The translations under genes were made by a program, and so were the position numbers. Shown one piece after another: positions 40,515-50,059 of a stretch of 64,000 nucleotides of DNA. The notes beneath the pieces are model-generated. The model was not told where the DNA came from. It searched no databases and saw only the letters and a list, made by a program, of their open reading frames with translations. The number at the start of each line of letters is the position of its first letter. Position 1 is the first letter of the stretch. Source of the DNA: Acidithiobacillus acidisediminis (GTDB lineage: Bacteria; Pseudomonadota; Gammaproteobacteria; Acidithiobacillales; Acidithiobacillaceae); contig NZ_JALQCS010000001.1 in NCBI RefSeq assembly GCF_023277115.1, forward strand, positions 1,606,001 to 1,670,000, read 5' to 3'.

Positions 40515-40616
40515 TACACCCTCCCTTGGCCAGGAATTCCGATCTTGCCCTCGGATTTCAGCCTAGTCCGTAGGGATGAATTCGGCAAGTGTATCGAATA
40601 TCGAGAAATGCGGCCT

Positions 40617-41129
40617 TCAATCTTCCAGAGCGGCGGGATTGATTTTGGGTGGCGCTGCTACTGTGGGTCGCTGCCAGTTGTATTCCTGTCTTTGTTCCGA
40701 ACCCGTGCTTGTGTATTTTGTATACGACCGATATTTTGCCAATTCCCGCTGAAGCTCCTGCTCTGCTTTGATGAAATCAATAGTGTTATGTTTTTTATTT
40801 TGCATGACAGCTTCTTTGGCTTTCTCGATACCTTTTTTTATCGCATTTGGATTCAAATCAGGAATGCGCAGGCTGACGTCTGCAAGAACCATTACGCCAC
40901 TGGGCTGGATCTCTGCAAACCCTCCCTCGATAAACAACACTTCCGCCAGACCATCAGGAAAATGGGCGCGCAGCTCCCCCGCTTGCAATATGGACAGCAG
41001 TGGGGCATGACGCGCAAAGATGCCAAGTTCGCCCAGTTCGCCGGGTAAGACGACAAAGGTACAGTCTCCCGAATACACCAACCCATTCACGTCAACTACC
41101 GATAATGAAAAGGTACGATTTGCATTCAT
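40617..41129 (-). CDS. Orphan F-type ATP synthase epsilon-subunit-like protein
   Basis: A 170-residue protein with the epsilon beta-sandwich: RTFSLSVVDVNGLVYSGDCT, VLPGELGELGIFARHAPLLS and IEGGFAEIQPSGVMVLADVS. A C-terminal helical region (KGIEKAKEAVMQNKK) and an extra basic, Pro-rich tail of about 30 residues (YNWQRPTVAAPPKIN) follow. Normal AtpC is about 140 residues and sits at the end of the atp operon; here none of the other ATP-synthase genes is present, and the neighbours are gpmI and ppsA. It could be a second regulatory epsilon subunit used in certain conditions. ATG 41129 is the proper start, 25 bases after gpmI. Confidence 0.85.
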   Translation of the reverse strand: MNANRTFSLSVVDVNGLVYSGDCTFVVLPGELGELGIFARHAPLLSILQAGELRAHFPDGLAEVLFIEGGFAEIQPSGVMVLADVSLRIPDLNPNAIKKGIEKAKEAVMQNKKHNTIDFIKAEQELQRELAKYRSYTKYTSTGSEQRQEYNWQRPTVAAPPKINPAALED

Positions 41130-41154
41130 TATGCAAGCCTTGCTTTTGGCGGAT

Positions 41155-42684
41155 TCAGTTCTGGAATAGTTCGGAGTGCAGCACAATACTCCTCCCGGTC
41201 ATTTCTTTGGGCTTTGCCAGGCCCAACAAATCCAGGACGGTCGGTGCCACATCGGCGAGCCCGGCGCCGATACTGAGATGCGCGTTCGGTTCTCCCAGAA
41301 GTAAAAAGGGTACGGGATACACCGTGTGCTGTGTATGGGGTTCGCCACTCAGCGGATCGACCATCTCGTCGCAATTTCCATGGTCGGCGGTAAGAATGAC
41401 CCGATAACCCTGGGCCAAGGCGGTCTGTACCACGCGATGAAACTGCAGATCGAGGGTTTCTACCGCCTCGAGAATGGCGGGGATCTTGGCCGTATGGCCC
41501 ACCATGTCGCCGTTGGCAAAGTTCACCAGCACAAAGGCATAGCAATCTGCCTGTAAGGCGGCAATGATGCGATCGGCCACGGCTGGTGCACTCATCTCCG
41601 GTTGTAGATCATAGGTGCTGACCTTGGGGGAGGGGATGATTTCTCGTTCTTCCAGCGGAAAGGGCGTTTCCCGTCCCCCGTTGAAAAAATAGGTCACATG
41701 AGCGTATTTCTCGGTTTCGGCGCAGTGGAACTGCGCAAGACCCGCATCGGCAAGGACCTCGGCCAGCACCTTGCGGGGAATCTCGGTCGGAAACAGTACG
41801 GGTAGGTCGAATGTTTCATCGTAAGAGGTCATGCAGGTACTATCGTGTGCCCGGTAGTCACCCCGATCGAAAGAGGAAAAACTGGGCAGGGCGATGGCCG
41901 CGCAGAGCTGACGCATGCGGTCCGAGCGAAAATTGAAAAAGAATACCGGCTCATCAGCGGCAATATATGCCTTGTCAGGATCACCGATGACGGTAGGCTG
42001 AATGAATTCATCGCCTCCATCCCGTTTCCAGCCTTCCCGCACCGCACTTTGGGCATCGGTTGCCTGCTCTCCCTGCCCGTGAATGATGGCTTGCCACGCC
42101 TTTTCCGTACGCTCCCAATGTTGGGCGCGATCCATGGCATAGTAGCGGCCGGAGAGAGTGGCAATGTGGCCTTTTCCCAGCTGGGTAAGGGCCTCCTCCA
42201 GTTGCGCGATAAAGCGATCGGCACTCCGGGGCGGGGTATCCCTGCCATCCGTGATGCAATGAATAACGGGTTCCATGCCCGCCTTGACCAGTAGTGGCAA
42301 GAGGCGCAGGAGATGCTCGATATGGGAGTGCACGCCACCATTCGACGCCATCCCGATCAGATGAATGCGCTTGCCAGCGTGCAAAAGGACCTGCCAGTTG
42401 GAAAGCTGTTCCAGACTGCCATCGGCAATGGCGTCGGCAATGCGCAGCAGATCCTGTTTGAGGATGCGCCCCGAACCCAAGGTCAGATGCCCTACCTCGG
42501 AATTGCCAAATTGCCCATCAGGAAGACCCACGGCGCGTCCCGAGGCCTGCAGGGCAGTGTGAGGATGACTGGCGAAATAATGATCGAGGTGCGGGGTACG
42601 GGCCTGAGCCCATCCATTGAAGGCACGATTGGGATTCAGGCCAAAGCCGTCAAAGATCACCAACAAAACTTTCTTCTTTGTCAT
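41155..42684 (-). CDS. gpmI: 2,3-bisphosphoglycerate-independent phosphoglycerate mutase
   Basis: A 509-residue manganese enzyme of the alkaline-phosphatase superfamily that interconverts 3- and 2-phosphoglycerate. Seen are VLLVIFDGFGLNP (first metal Asp), PDGQFGNSEVGHLTLG with the catalytic Ser, the ITDGRDTPPRSA loop, HDSTCMTSYDETF and the metal-ligand TADHGNCDEMVDP. ATG 42684 follows from the family start MTKKKVLLVIFDGFG; the longer frame is not needed. It lies between ppsA (35 bases upstream) and the epsilon-like gene, giving a lower-glycolysis/gluconeogenesis unit. Confidence 0.96.
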   Translation of the reverse strand: MTKKKVLLVIFDGFGLNPNRAFNGWAQARTPHLDHYFASHPHTALQASGRAVGLPDGQFGNSEVGHLTLGSGRILKQDLLRIADAIADGSLEQLSNWQVLLHAGKRIHLIGMASNGGVHSHIEHLLRLLPLLVKAGMEPVIHCITDGRDTPPRSADRFIAQLEEALTQLGKGHIATLSGRYYAMDRAQHWERTEKAWQAIIHGQGEQATDAQSAVREGWKRDGGDEFIQPTVIGDPDKAYIAADEPVFFFNFRSDRMRQLCAAIALPSFSSFDRGDYRAHDSTCMTSYDETFDLPVLFPTEIPRKVLAEVLADAGLAQFHCAETEKYAHVTYFFNGGRETPFPLEEREIIPSPKVSTYDLQPEMSAPAVADRIIAALQADCYAFVLVNFANGDMVGHTAKIPAILEAVETLDLQFHRVVQTALAQGYRVILTADHGNCDEMVDPLSGEPHTQHTVYPVPFLLLGEPNAHLSIGAGLADVAPTVLDLLGLAKPKEMTGRSIVLHSELFQN

Positions 42685-42719
42685 CCCGCTGCCCCGATAT
42701 TCGCCCACGTTTATGATCG

Positions 42720-45119
42720 TTACGTCTGCAGTGATTTCTCGATATCCAACACCTGTCGGGTGGTGGCGAGAATAGTATCCGGGTTCAAACTAATCGAATC
42801 GATACCCAGTCGCACCAGATATTCCGCCATCTCTGGATAGTCGGATGGTGCTTGACCGCAAAGGCCGGAGTGGATGCCGTTACGTCGACAGCCTTCTACC
42901 GCTTGGCGGATCAGCTCCTTGACGGCAGGATCGCGCTCATCATAATCAAAAGCAACGATGGCAGAATCGCGATCTACGCCGAGGGTCATCTGCGTCAGAT
43001 CATTACTCCCGATCGAAAAGCCGTCGAAGCGTTTGGCGAATTCATCAATCAGCACGACATTGCTGGGAATTTCGCACATGGCGTAAATCTGCAAACCATT
43101 CTCCCCACGGCGCAAGCCGAACTCCGCCATTTTCGCCAGCACCGCATCGGCTTCCTGCAGGCGCCGGACAAAGGGAATCATCACGATGACATTGTCCAGC
43201 CCCATATCCTCGCGCACCCGGCGGATGGCAGCACATTCCAGGCGAAAACCCTCCTCGTAATTGGGGTGCGCATAGCGTGAGGCACCACGGAAACCGAGCA
43301 TGGGATTGTCTTCCTCTGGCTCGAAATCCCGCCCGCCCATCAGTGCCGCATATTCGTTGCTCTTGAAGTCCGAGGTGCGAAGCACCACCGGCTTGGGGTA
43401 GAACGCCGCAGCGATGGTGCCCACCCCTTCCGAGAGCAGGCGCACGAAGTAGTCCTCCGGATTGGCATACTGCGCGGTGCGCCTTTTGATCTCACGGCGC
43501 ACCTTGTCGTCATGGACGCGCTCCGGATGCAACAGCGCCAGAGGATGGATCTTAATGGCATTGGCAATGATGAACTCCATGCGTGCCAATCCCACGCCAT
43601 CATTCGGCAGAGCCTGCAGCTGAAAGGCGAGTTCGGGATCGCCAAGATTCATCATGATCTCGGTCTTGGGGCGCTGCAGACCAGAGAGATCGGTTTCGAT
43701 CATCTCGAAGCGCAACGCACCCGCATACACGTTCCCCACCTCGCCCTCGGCGCAGGAGAGGGTGACCGCTTCACCGTGCGGTATCTTGCTCAAGGCGTCG
43801 GCGGCTCCCACCACGGCGGGAATACCAAGCTCCCTGGCGATGATGGCGGCATGGCAAGTGCGTCCACCCCGCTCGGTGATAATACCCGCTGCAAGTTTCA
43901 TCACCGGTTCCCAATCGGGGGTGGTATTGTCCGCTACCAGGATCTCGCCGGGCTGAAACTCGCTGAGTTCCTCCAAGGTCGCGATGTGATGCGCTGCACC
44001 TACGGCAATCTTGCTGCCGACGGCGCGTCCCGAAACCAAGATCGATCCGCGCTCGCGTAAATAGAATTCCTGCAGAACTTGACCTTTGCGCTGGGAAGCC
44101 ACCGTCTCGGGTCGTGCCTGCACGATGTATACCTGCCCATCATCCCCGTCCTTGGCCCATTCCATGTCCATGGGACGACTTTCCCCTGCCCGCTGACTAT
44201 AATGTTCCTCGATTTTGATGGCATAGTCGGCAAGGGTAAAAATATCCTCGTCATCGATGGAAAAGCGCTGTTGTTCGGTCGCTGTGGTGGCGATATTGCG
44301 CACCCCCTGGCGGGTATCTCCGCCGGCATACACCATTTTCAGCTTCTTGCTACCGAGCACCCGGCGCAGGATGGCGCGTTTACCGCGTTTGAATCCGGAT
44401 TTGAAGACATAGAATTCATCTGGATTGACCGCACCCTGCACCACATTCTCCCCCAGACCGTAGGAAGAAGTGATGAACACCACGTCACGAAAACCGGTTT
44501 CCGTATCCAGAGAAAACATTACGCCGCTACTGGCGAGGTCCGAGCGCACCATTTTCATAACCCCAATGGACAAGGCCACATGAAAATGATCGAAGCCTTC
44601 ATCCATGCGATAGTGTATCGCGCGATCAGTGAACAGACTGGCGAAGCAGCGTCTGCAGAAATCGAGTAAATCCGCTTCGCCACTCACGTTCAGATAGGTG
44701 TCCTGTTGACCGGCGAAGCTCGCGGTGGGCAGATCCTCCGCTGTCGCAGAGGAGCGAACAGCCAGGGACAGATGATCACCATATTCGGCGCGCAGGCGAC
44801 CATAGGCTGTCAATATTTCTTGTTTTAGCTGGTCTGGCAGCTCGAGTCCGTAGATCAATTCGCGCGCCGCCTTGCCCCGCCGGGCAAGATCCGCCACTTG
44901 CTTGGGGAGCAGACCATCCAGGATGCGGTGCAACTCGGGCCAGGCATGATTCCGATCCAGCAAATCGCGATAGGCCTGCGCGGTGATGGCAAAACCATTG
45001 GGTACGCGCACCCCCATGGGTCGCAAAGCGCGATACATTTCCCCCAGAGACGCATTCTTGCCGCCAACCAGGGCAATATCCTCGATACCGATTTCCTCGA
45101 AAAAGCGGATGTATTCCAT
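42720..45119 (-). CDS. ppsA: Phosphoenolpyruvate synthase
   Basis: A 799-residue PEP synthase (pyruvate, water dikinase). The N-terminal ATP-grasp domain has LVGGKNASLGEMYR and LAVRSSATAEDLPTASFAGQ. The phosphohistidine domain has ITERGGRTCHAAIIARELGI, with the catalytic His at about residue 430. The C-terminal TIM-barrel PEP/pyruvate domain has GFRGASRYAHPNYEEGF, IYAMCEIPSN and SGLCGQAPSDYPEMAEYLV. It makes PEP from pyruvate and ATP for gluconeogenesis, as needed in an autotroph. It probably heads the ppsA-gpmI-epsilon-like unit. Confidence 0.96.
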   Translation of the reverse strand: MEYIRFFEEIGIEDIALVGGKNASLGEMYRALRPMGVRVPNGFAITAQAYRDLLDRNHAWPELHRILDGLLPKQVADLARRGKAARELIYGLELPDQLKQEILTAYGRLRAEYGDHLSLAVRSSATAEDLPTASFAGQQDTYLNVSGEADLLDFCRRCFASLFTDRAIHYRMDEGFDHFHVALSIGVMKMVRSDLASSGVMFSLDTETGFRDVVFITSSYGLGENVVQGAVNPDEFYVFKSGFKRGKRAILRRVLGSKKLKMVYAGGDTRQGVRNIATTATEQQRFSIDDEDIFTLADYAIKIEEHYSQRAGESRPMDMEWAKDGDDGQVYIVQARPETVASQRKGQVLQEFYLRERGSILVSGRAVGSKIAVGAAHHIATLEELSEFQPGEILVADNTTPDWEPVMKLAAGIITERGGRTCHAAIIARELGIPAVVGAADALSKIPHGEAVTLSCAEGEVGNVYAGALRFEMIETDLSGLQRPKTEIMMNLGDPELAFQLQALPNDGVGLARMEFIIANAIKIHPLALLHPERVHDDKVRREIKRRTAQYANPEDYFVRLLSEGVGTIAAAFYPKPVVLRTSDFKSNEYAALMGGRDFEPEEDNPMLGFRGASRYAHPNYEEGFRLECAAIRRVREDMGLDNVIVMIPFVRRLQEADAVLAKMAEFGLRRGENGLQIYAMCEIPSNVVLIDEFAKRFDGFSIGSNDLTQMTLGVDRDSAIVAFDYDERDPAVKELIRQAVEGCRRNGIHSGLCGQAPSDYPEMAEYLVRLGIDSISLNPDTILATTRQVLDIEKSLQT

Positions 45120-45172
45120 GATGATCCATCCTTCATTAGATAAGCTACTATGAAGATAGACCCCGACCAGCG

Positions 45173-46129
45173 CTACCGCAAGGGCGTCTCGGTCTGCAGG
45201 GAATGCTCCTGAGCCTGGGGCGTCGCGAAGGACCCCCAGCTGCGCCGTAATTCCGGCAGAGGACGCTGCAGGAGATTTTCCAGACGCTCGATTTCGGGCT
45301 CAAACTGCGCGATTAACCAGATTTTGGCCGATACATCCATGGCCGGCTTAGGTTCTTCTCGGAGAAACAGGTGGCGCCAGATATATTCACCCCAGCGCTG
45401 TGGGAATAAATATTCACCGATATAGCGACTGAACGGGTTCCCGGCCAAGCGCCGTGCCCAATTTCCCCGTGGGCTGGCATAATGATTATGCGCCGTACGA
45501 AAGTTGATATGCGCAAACGGTGTTGGGGAAATTTCCAGGAATTGAGCGATGTCTTGCAAGATCTGCAAGGGTTTACGCTTCAGATCCTCGAGCAGAAGTA
45601 CTTTGACGCTCCGGCGGCCAAAAAGGGAAAAATAGCGTTGAATCTGGTCATGATACATCCCCAATTCAACATACAACTGCGAAATTCCCCAGCCCTTATC
45701 GACTCTTTCCCAATCTTTATGCAGCGCCGCTGTGAAGTTGAGATCCGTGACTCCCTCATTGAAATCCATCAGATATTGCGCGTAGGCTCGTTGCACAGGA
45801 TCACGTAGGATGATGATGATCTTTGCCTGCGGAGAATGCAGGGAAATCTCCTGCGCCGCGATCTCTGACCACAGATAGGAGGGGCTGGCGTCGCCGCAAT
45901 ATTTGCTGCCATCGCAGGTGCCATATAAGCGGAGGTAATCGTCCTCTGTGGCAATGTAGCGTATACAGTGGCGTTGTTCTGGCGCTGGATGCGGATGGGT
46001 AAAATAATGGGGTTCCTTCATCTCCGGGAAGAAAATATCGGGATGTTGTTTCAAGTACGCCCAGAGTGATGTCGTTCCACTCTTTACCGCACCAACCACA
46101 AACAGGTTTGGCCAAAGTTTTTTTTGCAT
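45173..46129 (-). CDS. Sulfotransferase-family protein
   Basis: A 318-residue PAPS-dependent-type sulfotransferase. The 5'-phosphosulfate-binding loop is LFVVGAVKSGTTSLWAYLKQ (residues 9-28), the 3'-phosphate motif is IIILRDPVQRAYAQYLMDFN (about 115-135), and KVLLLEDLKRKPLQILQDIA is near 200. It would move sulfate from PAPS to a sugar or other acceptor. ATG 46129 starts the family N-terminus; the frame is open about 300 bases upstream into rlpA but the extra part is not protein-like. It starts one base after the rlpA stop. The acceptor is not known; an exopolysaccharide or envelope lipid are guesses. Confidence 0.88.
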   Translation of the reverse strand: MQKKLWPNLFVVGAVKSGTTSLWAYLKQHPDIFFPEMKEPHYFTHPHPAPEQRHCIRYIATEDDYLRLYGTCDGSKYCGDASPSYLWSEIAAQEISLHSPQAKIIIILRDPVQRAYAQYLMDFNEGVTDLNFTAALHKDWERVDKGWGISQLYVELGMYHDQIQRYFSLFGRRSVKVLLLEDLKRKPLQILQDIAQFLEISPTPFAHINFRTAHNHYASPRGNWARRLAGNPFSRYIGEYLFPQRWGEYIWRHLFLREEPKPAMDVSAKIWLIAQFEPEIERLENLLQRPLPELRRSWGSFATPQAQEHSLQTETPLR

Positions 46130-46130
46130 A

Positions 46131-46808
46131 TCAATTCGTTGGTAGCGTATGAAAATCGAATCCAGCGTGTTGGAGTGTCTGTGCCAGAATTGTGGGGGAG
46201 AGATTCGCGGGCAATGGACCCAGACGCAGACGGTACGCCCAAGCGCCGTGCTCCAGTCCCAGTACGATGCACAGGCTGGCAATGCCTGCGTGCCGCGCCT
46301 CATACAGCGCCGACGCGGCGCTCGTGGCGCGGGAATAGGCAGCTGTCCAGAGATAGTGCGCTGCGTTGTCGTTCGTCTCGAGCTCTGGTGCTGTGGCATT
46401 GGTCGCTGCCGGAGCGATATCAGACACCGCAATGGGCGTACTGTGCTCTACGCCGAGCGCAGCAGCGGCCCCTGCACCCAGCTGTAGCAGCCCATAACTG
46501 TCTTTGGGACTTTTGCGGTCGATCAACGCAACGATGGAAATCTGGTTGCTGAGGTTCGTGATGCGCGCACAGGAGGGTACAGGAAGCGTCGCGCTGGCCG
46601 CCGTGAGTTGGGTGGACGATAGCGCGTTTGTCCCGCTCTCGCTCGCGTTCCAGCCGTACCAAGTGGCTATACCCCGCTGTGGGGCGGTCGCGGAAGCTGG
46701 GCCTGGGGCCAATTCGCAAGCGCTCTGCACGATCGGAGGAGGGGGGCTAGCGAAGGCCGTTGCCGAGCAGAGGAGCAGAGCGCCAAACATGGGAGCAGAG
46801 GACCTCAC
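46131..46808 (-). CDS. RlpA-like double-psi beta-barrel protein
   Basis: A 225-residue secreted protein. A signal peptide (residues 1-20, ending TAFAS) precedes a double-psi beta-barrel: QRGIATWYGWNASESGTNAL, STQLTAASATLPVPSCARIT, NLSNQISIVALIDRKSPKDS and YGLLQLGAGAAAALGV. RlpA proteins are septal lytic transglycosylases that cut denuded glycan strands. The C-terminal SPOR domain common in RlpA is not evident, although the last 70 residues (PANLSPTILAQTLQHAGFDF) have a SPOR-like sheet-helix look. It lies 11 bases after dapE and 1 base before the sulfotransferase gene. Confidence 0.8.
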   Translation of the reverse strand: MRSSAPMFGALLLCSATAFASPPPPIVQSACELAPGPASATAPQRGIATWYGWNASESGTNALSSTQLTAASATLPVPSCARITNLSNQISIVALIDRKSPKDSYGLLQLGAGAAAALGVEHSTPIAVSDIAPAATNATAPELETNDNAAHYLWTAAYSRATSAASALYEARHAGIASLCIVLGLEHGAWAYRLRLGPLPANLSPTILAQTLQHAGFDFHTLPTN

Positions 46809-46819
46809 GTTGGCAGGTC

Positions 46820-47944
46820 TCAGGGCAGCATCTCGCGCAAGACTTGCAAGTAGATCTGCGGCAAGCGTTCCAAATCGGCCAGCGCGATGTGTTCGTCAAT
46901 TTTATGGATCGACGCATTCACCGGGCCCAGTTCCACCACTTCCCCGCCGAGCTGGGCGATGAAGCGCCCATCGGAAGTACCGCCACCGGTAGAAAGGCGG
47001 GCGGGCCGTCCCATCACCTGAGTGATGCCGCTCTGTACAGCCTCCAACAACCGTCCTGGCGCAGTATAGAAAGGCGGTCCGGAAAACTGCCAGTTGAGTT
47101 CGTAGCGGAGCTCAGCACTATCGAGAATCTCGACTACCGCTGCCTGCAAGCCCTCCACGGTGGAAGCGGGAGAAAAACGGAAATTGAACTGCACGTCCAG
47201 GGTGCCGGGGATGACATTGGTGGCACCGGTGCCCGCGTGGATATTGGAAATCTGTAGACGGGTCGGGGGGAAATCCGGACTGCCCGCGTCCCAGCTGCGC
47301 TCGACCAGCGCATGTAAGGCGCCAAGGGCGCGGTGGATGGGGTTGTCCGCCTTTTCGGGATAGGCCACGTGACCCTGCACGCCCAAAATGCGCAATTGCG
47401 CATTGAGAGAGCCGCGACGTCCATTCTTGACCACATCCGCCAGACTCTCCTCCGAGGAAGGTTCGCCCACCAGACAGTAGTCGATACGCTCGCCACGCGC
47501 GCGCAATTGCTCCACCACATGCCGGGTGCCGTGGGTCGCAATGCCCTCTTCATCGGAGGTGATCAGGAAGGCAAGACGTCCCGTGTGACTTCGATTTTCC
47601 TGGAGGAAATCCTCCGCTGCCACCAGCATCGCCGCCAGACTGCTTTTCATGTCTGCCGCACCGCGACCGTAGAGCTTCCCGTCGCGGATCGTCGGCAAAA
47701 AGGGATCGCTGTGCCAGGCATCCAAGGGGCCTGGTGGTACGACATCCGTATGGCCAGCGAAGCAAAAAATTGGCCCATTGACGCCGTGTACCGCCCAGAA
47801 ATTATCGACGCCTTCTGCTGGCATCCGCTCAACCGAGAAGCCGAGCTCTTCCAGACGTCCGATCATCCAGTCCTGGCAACCCGCGTCCTCCGGCGTCACC
47901 GACGTGCGGGCGATCAGTTCCTGGCTATAGTCCAGAACGCGCAT
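46820..47944 (-). CDS. dapE: Succinyl-diaminopimelate desuccinylase
   Basis: A 374-residue M20-family metallopeptidase-like enzyme. The metal site is seen in [40 protein letters not shown] and [34 protein letters not shown] and [17 protein letters not shown] follow. It releases succinate from N-succinyl-LL-diaminopimelate in lysine and peptidoglycan synthesis. Its ATG overlaps the dapD stop by one base. The three dap genes together cover the succinylase branch. Confidence 0.96.
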   Translation of the reverse strand: MRVLDYSQELIARTSVTPEDAGCQDWMIGRLEELGFSVERMPAEGVDNFWAVHGVNGPIFCFAGHTDVVPPGPLDAWHSDPFLPTIRDGKLYGRGAADMKSSLAAMLVAAEDFLQENRSHTGRLAFLITSDEEGIATHGTRHVVEQLRARGERIDYCLVGEPSSEESLADVVKNGRRGSLNAQLRILGVQGHVAYPEKADNPIHRALGALHALVERSWDAGSPDFPPTRLQISNIHAGTGATNVIPGTLDVQFNFRFSPASTVEGLQAAVVEILDSAELRYELNWQFSGPPFYTAPGRLLEAVQSGITQVMGRPARLSTGGGTSDGRFIAQLGGEVVELGPVNASIHKIDEHIALADLERLPQIYLQVLREMLP

Positions 47945-48765
47945 CAGAGATCTCGCAGGATCTCGTTGATCCCGACCTTACTCAGGGTCTTGGCATCGAC
48001 CTTCTTGACGATGACCGCGCAGTAGAGACTGTAACTGCCGTCTTTGGAAGGGAGATTGCCAGATACCACTACCGAACCTGCGGGTACCCGACCATAGCTG
48101 ATTTCGCCAGTGCTGCGATCAAAGATGCGGGTACTGGCACCGAGGAAGACGCCCATGGAAATCACCGATCCTTCTTCCACAACCACACCCTCCACGACTT
48201 CCGAACGCGCGCCAATGAAGCAATTGTCTTCGATAATCGTCGGATTGGCTTGCAAGGGCTCCAGTACGCCGCCAATCCCCACCCCACCAGAGAGATGGAC
48301 GTTTTTGCCGATTTGCGCGCAGGAACCTACCGTTGCCCAGGTGTCGACCATAGTGCCTTCGTCGACGTGCGCACCGATGTTGACGAAGGAGGGCATGAGC
48401 ACGCAGTTGCGCCCGATGAAGGCACCCTTGCGTACCGTCGCTGGTGGTACGACGCGGAAACCGCCAGTACGGAAATCATTGCTGTTGTAATCGCTGAATT
48501 TGCCCGGCACCTTGTCATAAAACTGCGTTTCCCCGCCATTCATACGGAAATTATCCTGTAAGCGGAAGGAGAGCAGCACGGCCTTTTTGATCCACTGATG
48601 CGTCTGCCACTCGCCCTGGATCTTTTCAGCGACCCGCAGGACACCTTTATCCAGCCCTTCGATGACTTGCTGCACCGCCTCTCGCAGCTCCGCAGGTGCA
48701 TGTTTTGGGGAGAGTTCGGCGCGCTGTTCCCAAGCCGTATCGATGATGTTCTGTAATCCAGTCAC
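47944..48765 (-). CDS. dapD: Tetrahydrodipicolinate N-succinyltransferase
   Basis: A 273-residue left-handed beta-helix acyltransferase. Seen are the N-terminal helices ([20 protein letters not shown]), the family core [20 protein letters not shown], and hexapeptide repeats including [20 protein letters not shown] and [40 protein letters not shown] and [20 protein letters not shown] follow. It adds succinate to tetrahydrodipicolinate. It sits between dapC and dapE. Confidence 0.97.
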   Translation of the reverse strand: MTGLQNIIDTAWEQRAELSPKHAPAELREAVQQVIEGLDKGVLRVAEKIQGEWQTHQWIKKAVLLSFRLQDNFRMNGGETQFYDKVPGKFSDYNSNDFRTGGFRVVPPATVRKGAFIGRNCVLMPSFVNIGAHVDEGTMVDTWATVGSCAQIGKNVHLSGGVGIGGVLEPLQANPTIIEDNCFIGARSEVVEGVVVEEGSVISMGVFLGASTRIFDRSTGEISYGRVPAGSVVVSGNLPSKDGSYSLYCAVIVKKVDAKTLSKVGINEILRDL

Positions 48766-48789
48766 TAGCGATTTCCTGTGTGTTAAGGT

Positions 48790-49968
48790 TCAAGAAGAGG
48801 ATTGGAGAAAATGACGGATGCGCAGCAGGCCCTCACGGCAAGTGTCGAACTCGCCAACCAGGGCAATGCGGACGCGATCGGCGCCGGGCTGCTGACCGTG
48901 GGCGTGCCGCGATAGGTAGGCTCCGGGCAGGCAGCGGACGTGCTGTGCAGCAAAGAGGTCCTGGGTGAAGGACTCGCCGTCACCGACCTGCAGCCAGAGA
49001 TAGAAACCTCCGTCCGGTCGCTCGATGGGGAGAAGGTCGCCCAGAATTTCTGCCGCCGCCGCGAACTTATCGGTATAGTCCTGCCGCATGGCAAGCACAT
49101 GCTTTTCGTCCGCCCACGCCGCCGCAGATGCCGCCTGGATGAAGGGCGGCATGGCGTTACCCAGGTAGGTACGATACAGCCGAAAGGCGGCAAGGAGATG
49201 CGCATCGCCAGCGATGAAACCGCTGCGCGCCCCCGGGATACTGGAGCGCTTGGAAAGGCTATGAAACGCCAGCACCCGGTCGAGACTGCCACTGCGTGCG
49301 GCGGCGCCGAGTACACCCGCCGGGGGGTGGTCGAAATAGATTTCGCTGTAGCACTCATCCGCTGCCAGAATAAACCCGTGTAGGCGCGCCTGCGCGATCA
49401 GAAAATCCCAGTCTGCCGCACTGAGTGCCGCACCGGTGGGATTGTGCGGGCTGTTGACGTAGAGGAGGGAGCAGCGTTGCCAGATTTCTTCAGAAACAGC
49501 GCCAAAGTCGGGCTGCCCCGTCGCGGTGCAATTTAGATAGTATGGCTGTGCGCCGGCGAGTAGCGCGGCACCCTCGTAGATCTGGTAGAAAGGATTGGGC
49601 AACAGAATCAGATCCTTGCCCGCGCTGCTGTCCACCAGAGCCTGCGCGGCACTGAACAGGGCCTCGCGACTGCCGTTGGCGGGGAGAACATGCCGGTCTG
49701 CTTGCAGAAAGTTCTTGGGCAGCGCAAAGCGATGTGTAGCCCAAGCGACAATCGCACTACGTAATGCCTCGGAGCCAAGAACCTTGGGATACTCGGCGAG
49801 CCCGTGGAGGTGTTCGATGACGCTTTCCACCACAAAAGCCGGCGCCGGGTGTCGTGGCTCGCCAATGGAAAAATCAATAAGCGGAAGGGATGCGGGGGCC
49901 GTGTCCGCCAACAGATCGCGCAAGCGCTCAAAGGGATAGGCCTGCAGTGACGCCAACCGTGGGTTCAT
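48790..49968 (-). CDS. dapC: Succinyldiaminopimelate transaminase
   Basis: A 392-residue class I PLP aminotransferase. It opens LASLQAYPFERLRDLLADTA, then has LPANGSREALFSAAQALVDS and LLYVNSPHNPTGAALSAADW. The PLP-lysine region is RVLAFHSLSKRSSIPGARSG. This opening and the 'PANGSREALF' segment are typical of DapC rather than aspartate aminotransferase, and the neighbouring dapD and dapE support the call. ATG 49968 is preferred to the upstream in-frame ATG 49989. It probably starts the dapC-dapD-dapE-rlpA-sulfotransferase run. Confidence 0.94.
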   Translation of the reverse strand: MNPRLASLQAYPFERLRDLLADTAPASLPLIDFSIGEPRHPAPAFVVESVIEHLHGLAEYPKVLGSEALRSAIVAWATHRFALPKNFLQADRHVLPANGSREALFSAAQALVDSSAGKDLILLPNPFYQIYEGAALLAGAQPYYLNCTATGQPDFGAVSEEIWQRCSLLYVNSPHNPTGAALSAADWDFLIAQARLHGFILAADECYSEIYFDHPPAGVLGAAARSGSLDRVLAFHSLSKRSSIPGARSGFIAGDAHLLAAFRLYRTYLGNAMPPFIQAASAAAWADEKHVLAMRQDYTDKFAAAAEILGDLLPIERPDGGFYLWLQVGDGESFTQDLFAAQHVRCLPGAYLSRHAHGQQPGADRVRIALVGEFDTCREGLLRIRHFLQSSS

Positions 49969-50059
49969 TCTACAATCGCCTCCCCACACGGGATGCCACG
50001 AGATCAGAGTGCGTAATAGTCATCGACAAAAGTTTGGGCCAAGCGGGCAGCGCTGACAA

